From NCBI RefSeq assembly GCF_947503855.1, contig NZ_CANNFF010000011.1:1-64000 (forward strand): a stretch of DNA of 64,000 nt, in the 5' to 3' direction. This document shows, one piece after another, positions 6,378 to 14,741 of the stretch; the first letter of the stretch is position 1; each line of letters starts with the position of its first letter. The notes under the pieces are model-generated. The model saw only the letters and a list, made by a program, of their open reading frames with translations, ran no database searches and had not been told where the DNA came from. The position numbers were made by a program, and so were the translations under genes. This stretch comes from an uncultured Polaribacter sp. (GTDB lineage Bacteria > Bacteroidota > Bacteroidia > Flavobacteriales > Flavobacteriaceae).

Positions 6378-9374
6378 ATGAGCGACTTACAAAAAGTCGT
6401 TCCAATAACTGATTTTAAGGTAAGCGTTAAGCATCATTTTAATAGTTCTAAAATGGTGCAAGATGCACCGCTATTTAGTGAGATTAACAATTACTATTCT
6501 GAAAAGAATAAAAACGTTATACCCGTAAAAAAGCATCATACTTTAAACACTTTATTAGAGCGGTTAAATGGTATTAAAACAAAACCTATAAAAAGCAATA
6601 GTATTGCAATATTAAAGGGTTTGTATAAAGGTGGTACAAGTGGGGTTTATTGTTATCAATCCGTACCTTTTTTATTTTTTGATATTGATGTAAAAGAAAA
6701 CGAAAACAGTCGTTTAAATGATGCAAAACAAAATGCAGATGTATTTATACAATTGCTGAAAATTGCGGTTATCGTTTGGCGTTCTAATAGTCAAAAAGGA
6801 ATTTCGGGCATTTTATACGTTCCGCAATTAGTTGAGGTTTTAAATAATGAAACAACCAAGCATTTAAAAATAGGTAAGGCAATAACCAATTATTTAGAAA
6901 AGCTATTAAATGTAACGTTTGATAATGCTCAAAGTAAATTTAGACAAGTTAGATATCTCGCTATGCAAAAAGAAAAAAGATTTATCAACCAAAACCCTTA
7001 TGTTTTTGAGTACGATATAAACGAAATTATAAAGGTTTCAAAAACTGGAGTTAAGCAATATCGCTATTCAGATAATAGAGCGGTTTTTGGCTCAATAAAA
7101 CAGCAATTTAATAGTAGTACGAATATAGAAACCGCACTTATTCAAACAGGTTTTAGTCAAGTAGGCGCAAACAGATACAAACACCCCACCACAACAAGCA
7201 AAGATACTGGTTTTGTAAAAGACAATACTTTTATCAATTTTAGTGGGAGTTTTTCAAACCGTTATAAATTTACGCCTTTTGATTTATATTTAAAGCTTTA
7301 TTATTATAACGATTATAAACGTTTTTTAAATGACTTAAAAGCAAAAGGCTATAAAGAGAAACAACCTCAACAAAAAGCCTTTAAAGATGCTGAAAAAGCT
7401 TTAAAAGAACACAAAGAAGACCGACAAAAACAAATATTTACAGCGTGTTTCGATTTATTAAATGCATCCTATAAAGACAAGGTTAATTTTTCGAACCAAA
7501 TCGCACAAAATAACAATGAAAAGATAATTTTTTATGATTATTTGAAGTTAAAACCGTTAACCATTAAATATGATAAAACCCTCATTATAAAAAGCTATGT
7601 AAGTGAGCATTTAAACACAATTTTAGACTATTCAGATAAAAACGATAAAACCATTTTAACAGCAGAAACAGGTACAGGAAAAACAACCGCTTTTTTAATG
7701 GACTTCATAAAATACAGACCTAAAAAAAGACTTTTAATTTTAGCACCTTTAACCGCAATTGTAGAGCAAACCAAAGCCGAATTTAAAAACATAGTTACAC
7801 TTACAGCAAACAGCACACCCGAAGACCACATAAAAGCATCAAAAAAGCCTATTGTTATGGCTACCTATGAGCAAGGGTATAAACATTTAAAAGACCCGAA
7901 TACTTTTGATTATGTTGTTATTGATGAGGTGCATAATTTAATAGTAGCAAATAGTTACAAGCGTGAAGCTATAAAGAATTTAACAAGCCTTTTAAAAACC
8001 TATAAAGTTATAGGACTTACAGGAACTACAAACCAATTATTTAAGGCAATTGGTTACAAATTGGTAAACGTTAAAAAAGAACAATTACAGCGAGTAGATG
8101 TATGTTTAAGGGTAGACAATAGGCAACCTTTAAAAATAGCCTTACAGCACCTTAAAAGCGTAAAAGGTAAATGTATTATAAGAGTAAACAGCCGAAATAT
8201 TGCAACCGCATTAAAAATTGAGTTAACCAAACTAAAACGTTATAAAAAAAGCGAAATTCTTATTTTAAATGCAGATAATCATATCAAAAAAAGTGAAGAC
8301 TTTAAAAAACTTACAAATCAAAGTAAATTTAATGATGCAATACAATTAGTAATTACAACCGCTATCATTGATGAGGGTTTAAGTATAAAACAAAGTGGTT
8401 TTACAGATGTTATTTTTATAGAAACAGAATACAAACCAATGCCCGAATCTGTTAAACAATTCTTTGCACGTTTTAGAAATGAAGACCCGAACCGCAAAAA
8501 CTATTTTTATTATAAAGAAACTAAAGACCAAACTTTAAAAAGTTGGAATCCAATTTATGATTTTAAGGAAAAGAAAAAGAATCTTATTGCTGAATCTGAA
8601 AATATAAACGTAAACGATACTGATAAAAAAGATATTGCCAGTACTAAATATTTGTATTACGAAAACAGTTTTGTAAATGATTATGCCCTCGCTTATGATG
8701 TGTCAAAAACCTTTTTTGGTATGATTACAAAACAGGAATACATCCTTTTTTTAGAACTCAATTACAATATCAATATCATAGAAGACAAAAAACACATTCG
8801 TATCGAATCTGATATTTCAGAAAGCAAAGATAAAAGCGAACAAAATAAAATATTAATTGCTACAAATTGGCTCAATAATAAAGATGAGGTTTTAAATGCT
8901 TTGTATATCATATCAAATAATTTAGCATTAAAAAAATCAATCAATTACATAGGTTTAAATCCCATAGATGAAATTTACAATTTAGTAAGCGACAATTTAA
9001 AAAGTTTTGAAGACTTGCAATTTAATAGCGAACGTTTAGAGTATTTGGGCGTTAAAAATGTAGATAGTGTTTTAATTGATACAACAAAGTTAAAACCTAT
9101 TGATGTAAGAACCGTAAACCGAAAAATTAAACTATTTCAAAATATAGATACTATAATCAACCCGAAAACAAAAACAGATGAAATAAATAAGACCAAGCTT
9201 TTAACGTTTGTAAATGAAGCTAAAAAGCTAAAAACTATCAATAAAAATAATTTATTTAAAGTTTGGAATAAATTAAGATGCAATAGTAAAAAGCCAAGTT
9301 ATTACAACCTTATTGACTTGTTAGAATGGGCACGAAAACAAACCGTAAAACATCTTTGTTATTATAAGGAATAA
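6378..9374 (+). CDS. Primase/helicase-type replication protein (BT4734-like N-terminus plus DEAD/DEAH helicase)
   Basis: A 998-residue protein. The N-terminal region (about 1-230; KGLYKGGTSGVYCYQ, FLFFDIDVKENENSR, RQVRYLAM) resembles the BT4734/VirE-type domain linked to primases in Bacteroidetes mobile elements. A superfamily 2 helicase follows: Walker A TAETGTGKTTAF (about 428), motif Ia LAPLTAIVEQTK, DEAH-like box VVIDEVHNL (about 512), motif III GLTGTTNQ, and motifs V-VI around TTAIIDEGLSIKQ and FFARFRNEDPNRKNY. The helicase part recalls herpes-type origin-binding helicases. It probably initiates or drives replication of the excised element. It lies 5 bp after the winged-helix gene. The last 250 residues are lysine-rich with no recognised domain. 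Helicase motifs look intact. Confidence 0.8.
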   Translation: MSDLQKVVPITDFKVSVKHHFNSSKMVQDAPLFSEINNYYSEKNKNVIPVKKHHTLNTLLERLNGIKTKPIKSNSIAILKGLYKGGTSGVYCYQSVPFLFFDIDVKENENSRLNDAKQNADVFIQLLKIAVIVWRSNSQKGISGILYVPQLVEVLNNETTKHLKIGKAITNYLEKLLNVTFDNAQSKFRQVRYLAMQKEKRFINQNPYVFEYDINEIIKVSKTGVKQYRYSDNRAVFGSIKQQFNSSTNIETALIQTGFSQVGANRYKHPTTTSKDTGFVKDNTFINFSGSFSNRYKFTPFDLYLKLYYYNDYKRFLNDLKAKGYKEKQPQQKAFKDAEKALKEHKEDRQKQIFTACFDLLNASYKDKVNFSNQIAQNNNEKIIFYDYLKLKPLTIKYDKTLIIKSYVSEHLNTILDYSDKNDKTILTAETGTGKTTAFLMDFIKYRPKKRLLILAPLTAIVEQTKAEFKNIVTLTANSTPEDHIKASKKPIVMATYEQGYKHLKDPNTFDYVVIDEVHNLIVANSYKREAIKNLTSLLKTYKVIGLTGTTNQLFKAIGYKLVNVKKEQLQRVDVCLRVDNRQPLKIALQHLKSVKGKCIIRVNSRNIATALKIELTKLKRYKKSEILILNADNHIKKSEDFKKLTNQSKFNDAIQLVITTAIIDEGLSIKQSGFTDVIFIETEYKPMPESVKQFFARFRNEDPNRKNYFYYKETKDQTLKSWNPIYDFKEKKKNLIAESENINVNDTDKKDIASTKYLYYENSFVNDYALAYDVSKTFFGMITKQEYILFLELNYNINIIEDKKHIRIESDISESKDKSEQNKILIATNWLNNKDEVLNALYIISNNLALKKSINYIGLNPIDEIYNLVSDNLKSFEDLQFNSERLEYLGVKNVDSVLIDTTKLKPIDVRTVNRKIKLFQNIDTIINPKTKTDEINKTKLLTFVNEAKKLKTINKNNLFKVWNKLRCNSKKPSYYNLIDLLEWARKQTVKHLCYYKE

Positions 9375-9617
9375 AAAAAGATGTTAGAATCTGTTAATCC
9401 ATATAAATAAAGGATTACAAAGAAATTTACTACAAAATTTTAAGGGTGCTAAATTTTGTGAAAAAACAAAAAAGTTACACTAAAAAAAAGGCTACCAAAA
9501 GGCAACCTTTACAACAGTTCAAAGTTCAATAATATAGTTAAATATTATCAATATAAAGTTACAAAAAGTATTTATAAAACTACAAGTTCCCTAAAGATTT
9601 AGGTTTCACACAAAACA
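9375..9617. other. Non-coding spacer after the helicase gene
   Basis: These 243 bp carry no convincing ORF. An imperfect stem (AAAGGCTACC with GGCAACCTTT, about 9487-9511) is the only structure noticed; it lacks a T-run and is not called as a terminator. Confidence 0.4.
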
Positions 9618-10175
9618 ATGCCAAAACATTACACATTCCCGTATTTATTTGATGAAAACAAAAGCTTATCATTAACAGACCTTAAAAAAATGGGATACTT
9701 AAAACACAATAGAATTATAAGTGGTACTATAAACTGGACAAGTTTAGGCGAAAATTCAGGTAGTATAAGTATAAAAGTTAAAAGAACTCAAATTAAAAAT
9801 TATGTAGAGTTTGACTACACTTGTAATAATGAAAGTTATAATTATAAAGTTTATTTAGTTTCTGTAAAATCAAATTTAAATGAGGGTAGGGTTTTATATT
9901 TTCAATGCAGATTTACAGGTAAAAGATGTAGAAAGCTACATTTGATTAATGGTATATTTCAACATAGAACCGCATCAAAAACAGGAATGTACGCAAAGCA
10001 AACCCAAAGTAAAAGAGGGCGTTGGATTGAGCAGATTTACGGGCCTTACTTTGATAGTGAAAAATTATATGCTGAATTATATAGCAAACATTTTAAAACG
10101 CATTACAAAGGAAAACCAACAAAGAGATATTTAAGATTGATGCAAAAAATTAATAGCCTAACTTGTGTATATTAA
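9618..10175 (+). CDS. Hypothetical protein of the mobile element
   Basis: A 185-residue basic protein with no recognised domain. It has a beta-rich N-terminal half (ISGTINWTSLGENSGSISIKV, VEFDYTCNNESY). A cysteine-bearing middle (YFQCRFTGKRCRKLHLING) could be part of a metal- or nucleic-acid-binding site. The C-terminus is helical and rich in Arg, Lys and Tyr. Base composition and position match the replication genes before it, so it is probably a core element gene rather than cargo. The next small ORF begins 16 bp after its stop. Function unknown. Confidence 0.6.
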   Translation: MPKHYTFPYLFDENKSLSLTDLKKMGYLKHNRIISGTINWTSLGENSGSISIKVKRTQIKNYVEFDYTCNNESYNYKVYLVSVKSNLNEGRVLYFQCRFTGKRCRKLHLINGIFQHRTASKTGMYAKQTQSKRGRWIEQIYGPYFDSEKLYAELYSKHFKTHYKGKPTKRYLRLMQKINSLTCVY

Positions 10176-10191
10176 AACAGGAGGCATTTTA

Positions 10192-10374
10192 ATGTTGAAG
10201 TCTGTTCTTAAAGATATATTATATCAAGAATTAGTACAAATCCAAAAGTATTTAGAGACTTTAAACCCAAAAGATGGAGTTGAGTTGGTTATTAAGTTAA
10301 TGCCTTATGTATTACCCAAAGTAACAAGTGTGTCACATACAACTAATGAACCTTTGGATTGGGATTTAACTTAA
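10192..10374 (+). CDS. Small hypothetical protein with an unusually strong Shine-Dalgarno
   Basis: A 60-residue protein (MLKSVLKDILYQELVQIQ, ending PLDWDLT) with a helical N-terminal half. An ATG at 10165 is in frame, but it overlaps the preceding gene. The ATG at 10192 is preceded by a perfect AGGAGG (10179-10184) at 7-nt spacing, so I chose 10192. Such a site is rare in this window, where most genes lack a Shine-Dalgarno. Residues VIKLMPYVLPKVTSVSH give an amphipathic segment. No known family is recognised. Confidence 0.55.
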   Translation: MLKSVLKDILYQELVQIQKYLETLNPKDGVELVIKLMPYVLPKVTSVSHTTNEPLDWDLT

Positions 10375-10424
10375 TTTTTTCATAAATGGAATTTATACAT
10401 CATTTTTTTTTAAATTAGTTTTTT

Positions 10425-11588
10425 ATGAAATATAAGTATCTAATCCCAAAATATATTAAAGCTCATTTTGCAACAATTGATTTTAACAAACTTTTTGTCG
10501 ATCAATTTTTTAAAGCAGATCCAATAGAATTATTATTTGAAACTAAAACTCAAGATTATAATTACGAAAAATATATAGAAAGCCTTTATAATAAAATCAT
10601 TGAAAAGTTTGAAACGACTAATAATTTTGAAGAATTATTTAAGGATTATAAATTTTTTAAAGAAAGTTATAGTGTACATTATAGATGGAGTATTTATGAA
10701 AAATTTTGTGATTATTTAATTAAGCTTAATAAAAAGCAAGAAGCATTTGAAGAATGGGTTGTGCTTCAAGAGGAAGAATGGGAAGGATGGGAAAGAGAGT
10801 TTACTTATAGAGACAGTGCAATAAACAGGTTAATTTACTTTGAGGTATTGTTAAATAGAGGAATATTAGGAGGTTACCATTTACATAAATTAGCTGAAAA
10901 AGGAAATCAACTAACTGCGTTTGGAAAAAGGAATAAAAGTGAAGTTTTTTTGACATTAGATTTAATGTTTAAAAACTCAACAGATATCAGTTATTTCGAA
11001 CAATTTTATTCTAATTATGAGTTTAAAAGTAATCTTAAATTCAAATCATTACCTTATGAAAGTTATGAAAAATATTTTCAACACAATAATAAAGCTCAAA
11101 AACTTTGGGAGTGGATAATAAACAATCAGTCAAGTAATGTTTTAAAGGATGGAAGAGCGTCTGCCGAACTTGTTTTTAGATCTATTAGAGAGGAATCTTC
11201 AAGGTTATTGAGAGATGCTGAAAACAAATACAGAATAAGTATTGGAGCAAAAAAGATAGGAGAATCTTGGATTGGAGAAACAGAATTATATTATAAAATT
11301 AAGAGTGCATTTCCAAATATAGAAGTTATTCAACACGGGAGACCAACTTGGTTAGGAAGGCAACATTTAGATATTTGGATACCAATGTTAAATATTGCAA
11401 TTGAATATCAAGGGCAGCAACACGATAAGCCAGTTGAGTTTTTTGGTGGAGTCGAAGCTTTTGAAAAGGGTTTGAAAAGAGATAAACTAAAAAAGAAAAA
11501 ATGCCTTGAAAATAACGTTAATTTAATTGAAGTTAGGAAAGGATATGATTTAGATAAAATCATTCAGGAAATAGAGAAAGATATTTAA
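10425..11588 (+). CDS. Protein with C-terminal PD-(D/E)XK endonuclease-like domain
   Basis: A 387-residue protein. The N-terminal 250 residues are helical and unassigned. The last 120 residues carry the layout of the Vsr/DUF559-type restriction-endonuclease fold. A Glu in IGETELYYKIKSAF is followed by QHLDIWIPMLNIAIEYQGQQH (the D and E-x-Q positions of the active site) and by FFGG-EAF-RD-K ending in NLIEVRKGYD. Glu-x-Gln replaces the more usual Glu-x-Lys, as in other relatives of this branch. It lies on the plus strand and converges on a minus-strand operon that encodes another nuclease of the same general fold, all inside the integrated element. A defence or DNA-processing role is inference; no methyltransferase neighbour is present. 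Confidence 0.7.
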   Translation: MKYKYLIPKYIKAHFATIDFNKLFVDQFFKADPIELLFETKTQDYNYEKYIESLYNKIIEKFETTNNFEELFKDYKFFKESYSVHYRWSIYEKFCDYLIKLNKKQEAFEEWVVLQEEEWEGWEREFTYRDSAINRLIYFEVLLNRGILGGYHLHKLAEKGNQLTAFGKRNKSEVFLTLDLMFKNSTDISYFEQFYSNYEFKSNLKFKSLPYESYEKYFQHNNKAQKLWEWIINNQSSNVLKDGRASAELVFRSIREESSRLLRDAENKYRISIGAKKIGESWIGETELYYKIKSAFPNIEVIQHGRPTWLGRQHLDIWIPMLNIAIEYQGQQHDKPVEFFGGVEAFEKGLKRDKLKKKKCLENNVNLIEVRKGYDLDKIIQEIEKDI

Positions 11589-11590
11589 CA

Positions 11591-12502
11591 TTATTTCTTT
11601 TCTGCTTTTTTTGACCAAAACGGTTCAAATAGTTGTTTTATATAATATTTTGTTAGCTCAGTTGGTTTTGGTTGAGTAGAATCAGCAGGAGCATATTGAA
11701 GCACATACTTCTTTAATTTATTGTAGTTACCTGGTTCCTGTCTATCGTATTTATAGTATACATTAAATTCAACAGCATCAATATTATAAATTTCAAGTTT
11801 ATGAATTTCTTCTCTTGTTAAATTATAAAAAGTATAATTATGGTTATTTATTTCATCGTACAATCCTCTATCCTTACATTTTATGATATCTCCATTTTCT
11901 AAATAAAAAAGTAATGTCCCTCTTAAATTATGATCATCAGAACGAACACCCATAGATCCTGATTTAGCCATTATCATTCCACCTCCAGTTGTTTTTATAC
12001 CAATATTAATTGTAATGTCATTCCTACTAAAACCTACTCCTGAAAAATAAGGAAATGTTAATTCTTTTTTAAGACCTAACCATCTTTTTTCTAAGGCATA
12101 AAAATATTTGTATTTAATGCTATCTTTTGCTTTAAAAGGTTTTTCTTTATTGTAGGAATTTGATTTTGAGGATACATTGGAGTAAGTTGGTTTTAAATTA
12201 GTATTAATACCACTATAGGAAACTGTATTTGTTTTTTTTGAATATTGAGAAGAAGTATAATTTGACGACTTATTATCTCGTTTAATATAACCTTTCTTGC
12301 CTGTATATGGATTTATATTTCCTTTGGTTGAAAAATTATCTCTATTTGTATTATTTGGAGCAGATCTATAGTGTCCAGGTACAACTGTACCGTTCTTTCT
12401 CACATAACCTTTAACATAAACATCTGATGAAGATCTACTTTGACCAATTGTTGTAAATGGAATTAGAATTAAAAGTATTAATCCAAATAATAGTTTTTTC
12501 AT
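11591..12502 (-). CDS. Secreted protein of unknown function in the element cargo
   Basis: A 303-residue protein with a clear signal peptide (1-20, ending TTIGQS). It then has the recurrent periplasmic motif VKGYVRKNGTVVPGHYRS with SAPNNTNRDNFSTKGNINP and YTGKKGY, a low-complexity Ser/Asn/Lys linker (about 75-130) and a beta-rich domain (about 135-290). No catalytic motif is recognised. Its ATG overlaps the stop of the zinc-ribbon nuclease gene (ATGA), implying translational coupling. An 18-bp direct repeat at the 3' ends of both genes brackets it exactly (11593-11610, 12501-12518), which suggests it was inserted, or could be excised, as a unit. The stop lies 2 bp from the stop of the converging endonuclease-like gene. 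Confidence 0.65.
   Translation of the reverse strand: MKKLLFGLILLILIPFTTIGQSRSSSDVYVKGYVRKNGTVVPGHYRSAPNNTNRDNFSTKGNINPYTGKKGYIKRDNKSSNYTSSQYSKKTNTVSYSGINTNLKPTYSNVSSKSNSYNKEKPFKAKDSIKYKYFYALEKRWLGLKKELTFPYFSGVGFSRNDITINIGIKTTGGGMIMAKSGSMGVRSDDHNLRGTLLFYLENGDIIKCKDRGLYDEINNHNYTFYNLTREEIHKLEIYNIDAVEFNVYYKYDRQEPGNYNKLKKYVLQYAPADSTQPKPTELTKYYIKQLFEPFWSKKAEKK
11593..11610. repeat. 18-bp direct repeat, copy 1 of 2
   Basis: ATTTCTTTTCTGCTTTTT is repeated exactly at 12501-12518. Both copies encode the C-terminal KAEKK of their gene on the minus strand, in the same frame. Recombination between them would remove the 303-residue secreted-protein gene and leave the zinc-ribbon gene with an intact end. 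Confidence 0.7.
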
Positions 12503-14469
12503 TTCTTTTCTGCTTTTTCTGTGAGTATTTTATCAATGTATTTTTCTAATCCTTTTTCGTTTTGTAAACCTTCTTTGGATTGATAAGCTTTAATTTTAGA
12601 CACTAATTTGGTGTCTAACTCAAATATAGACAAAATAATTGAAATGATATCGTTAGTCACTTGTTTACCATTGTAAGGTTTCTTACTTATAACATCTGTA
12701 TTGTATAACTTTTTTAGCGGTTCTTCTCTTACTCTAATTAATTTAAACCCTTCTTCTAAAAGCATTTCAGATTTAATCTTATCTATATCTCGCTTGTCTT
12801 TATGCCAATAAGAACCATCAAATTCGATACATAAATTAAGTTTTGGTATAAAAATATCTATTGCTCTTAATCGTCCCTCTAACTTTGTTTTTAATCCTTT
12901 TGGATCAATATTTTTAAAGAGTTTCATTAACTCAAATGTAATGGTAAGTTCTTGTTTAGATTGAGGTGTTAGTGTGCAAAATGGACAATTTGTTTTATTA
13001 GATGTTCGACTTACAGGATTTGTGCGCCACTCGTGATCATCTCCTTTGTCGCATTTCCACCATACTTTTTTATTAGATCCTGCTGTTAAATCAAACGAGG
13101 TCAAATCACCATTTTTTGAAGGATGCCATTGATTAGCAATTTTAGGATGTGTCGTTTGTAAACAATTAGAAATTACAGTTTTTTGGTTACTACAGACAGG
13201 ACATCCGTTTCCACTACTCCTTTCACCAACTGATGCTTTCCACTCGTGGTCATCACCTTTATTGCACTTCCACCATACTCTTTTACCTGAACCTGCTGTT
13301 ACATCATAGGGAGTTAAATCACCGTTTTTTGAAGGATGCCATTGTTTAGCAATTTTAGGATGTGTCGTTTGTAAACAATTAGAAATTACAGTTTTTTGGT
13401 TAATACAAATTGGGCAGGTTTTTTGTTTAACTCTATTGTTAATGTTTGCTCTCCATTCGTGATCATCACCTTTATCGCACTTCCACCATACTTTTTTGTT
13501 TGAACCTGCTGTTACATCAAAGGGAGTTAAATCACCGTTTTTTGAAGGATGCCATTGCTTTGCAATTTCAGGACCTGTAGTATTTAAACAGTTAGATTTT
13601 ACGACGGTGTAACCTGCGCAAACAGAACAACCAACTCCTCTGACTACGGTGGCAACGGCTGCTTCCCATTCGTGATCATCTCCTTTGTCGCATTTCCACC
13701 AAACCATTTTATTGCTACCTACAGATACATTATCAGCAGTCAATTTACCATTTTTTGTTGGATGCCATTGTTTTGCAACTGTTGGATATTTATATTTAAG
13801 TGATGTTGTTTTATGAACCTTGTGTCCTGTACAAAATGGACATCCTCTTCCACGTAATTTAGATTTGGGTGACATTTGATAATCGTGCATTTCATTCTTT
13901 CCACATTTCCACCACACTTCTTTATTACTTCCGTATGTTAAATTTTGAGGTGTAACATTAATGTTTTTGGTTGGGTGCCATTCTTTTTTCAATTGACTTG
14001 TTAAACGAGTTTCTAATGAGTTTGTTTTTGAAACAGAATTACCTGAACAAAACGGACAACCTTGTTCATTTACTGTTCGATTAGCAATTTTACTTTCCCA
14101 TTCGTGATCATCACCTTTATTGCACTTCCACCATACTCTTTTACCTGAACCTGCTGTTACATCATAGGGAGTTAAATCACCGTTTTTTGAAGGATGCCAT
14201 TGCTTTGCAATTTCAGGACCTGTAGTATTTAAACAGTTAGATTTTACGACGGTTCGACCTGAACAAACAGAACACCCCTGTTGATTATAAACCCTATTAG
14301 CAATTTTACTTTCCCACTCGTGATCATCACCTTTATCGCACTTCCACCAAACTTTTTTATGACTACCACTCTTGACATCATTTGGCGATAAATCACCATT
14401 CTTTGTGGGATGCCATTGTTTGGCAAGTTCAGGATGAGTTTCAGCAAGTGATTTTTTGTCTTTGTGCAT
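12499..14469 (-). CDS. Seven-repeat zinc-ribbon (DUF4379-like) protein with C-terminal Vsr-like endonuclease domain
   Basis: A 656-residue protein. Residues 1 to about 500 are seven tandem units of about 71 residues. Each has the pattern AKQWHP-KNGDLTP, VWWKC, DDHEW and CP-C, giving one Cys-His-Cys-Cys zinc site per unit (DUF4379-type zinc ribbon, also described as treble clef). Unit 3 is the most diverged. Residues of about 505-615 form a Vsr/PD-(D/E)XK-like nuclease: GRLRAIDIFIPKLNLCIEFDG with SYWHKDKRD and FKLIRVREEPL. The repeats are nearly identical in DNA in places (same sequence 645 bp apart), so the array has grown by recent duplication. The domains suggest a DNA-binding array delivering a nicking or cleaving domain; a defence function is inference. 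It is translationally coupled to the secreted-protein gene. Confidence 0.78.
   Translation of the reverse strand: MHKDKKSLAETHPELAKQWHPTKNGDLSPNDVKSGSHKKVWWKCDKGDDHEWESKIANRVYNQQGCSVCSGRTVVKSNCLNTTGPEIAKQWHPSKNGDLTPYDVTAGSGKRVWWKCNKGDDHEWESKIANRTVNEQGCPFCSGNSVSKTNSLETRLTSQLKKEWHPTKNINVTPQNLTYGSNKEVWWKCGKNEMHDYQMSPKSKLRGRGCPFCTGHKVHKTTSLKYKYPTVAKQWHPTKNGKLTADNVSVGSNKMVWWKCDKGDDHEWEAAVATVVRGVGCSVCAGYTVVKSNCLNTTGPEIAKQWHPSKNGDLTPFDVTAGSNKKVWWKCDKGDDHEWRANINNRVKQKTCPICINQKTVISNCLQTTHPKIAKQWHPSKNGDLTPYDVTAGSGKRVWWKCNKGDDHEWKASVGERSSGNGCPVCSNQKTVISNCLQTTHPKIANQWHPSKNGDLTSFDLTAGSNKKVWWKCDKGDDHEWRTNPVSRTSNKTNCPFCTLTPQSKQELTITFELMKLFKNIDPKGLKTKLEGRLRAIDIFIPKLNLCIEFDGSYWHKDKRDIDKIKSEMLLEEGFKLIRVREEPLKKLYNTDVISKKPYNGKQVTNDIISIILSIFELDTKLVSKIKAYQSKEGLQNEKGLEKYIDKILTEKAEKK
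12501..12518. repeat. 18-bp direct repeat, copy 2 of 2
   Basis: Identical to 11593-11610. It spans the last codons of the zinc-ribbon nuclease gene and overlaps the first two bases of the secreted-protein start codon on the minus strand. Confidence 0.7.
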
Positions 14470-14549
14470 ATTCGTTAAATATAAATCAATATCAAGTTAT
14501 ATTAAAATATAATTTATATATTTAAAAAAGTTACATTAATGTAGCATTT

Positions 14550-14735
14550 ATGAAATTAGAGAATAATATTATATTTCCTGCTTCCGATTGGTTTGATAGT
14601 AACTTTTTAGGAGGGTTTGCAAGTTAGTCACTTTTCATAAAAGAGCAGTTCAACGAACAGAAATACAAAGTAGATGATGATCGTTTGTCTTCAAGATTAT
14701 TAAACGAAGTGGGAAATGCACGAAATGAAGACTAA
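14550..14735 (+). pseudogene. Small ORF broken by one in-frame amber codon
   Basis: An ATG at 14550 opens a frame that runs to TAA at 14733-14735, interrupted only by TAG at 14625-14627. The first part reads MKLENNIIFPASDWFDSNF and LGGFAS; after the stop the same frame continues SLFIKEQFNEQKYK, VDDDRLSSRLLNEVGNARNE. The codon composition looks coding on both sides. I do not recognise the family. It may be the remnant of a larger gene interrupted when cargo was exchanged, or a short protein ending at the TAG. It lies between two minus-strand cargo genes, and the rest of 14470-14741 holds nothing else I can support. Confidence 0.4.
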
Positions 14736-14741
14736 AAAACT

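Noticed and set aside
6378..9374. Relaxase or conjugative transfer function for the large element protein
   Set aside because: The motifs are of a helicase (Walker A, DEVH) with a primase-associated N-terminus; no HUH or MOB motif is visible.
12970..14460. Regularly spaced near-identical DNA repeats that could suggest CRISPR or satellite DNA
   Set aside because: They are about 215 bp apart, in frame, and encode the seven zinc-ribbon units of one protein; there are no short spacers.
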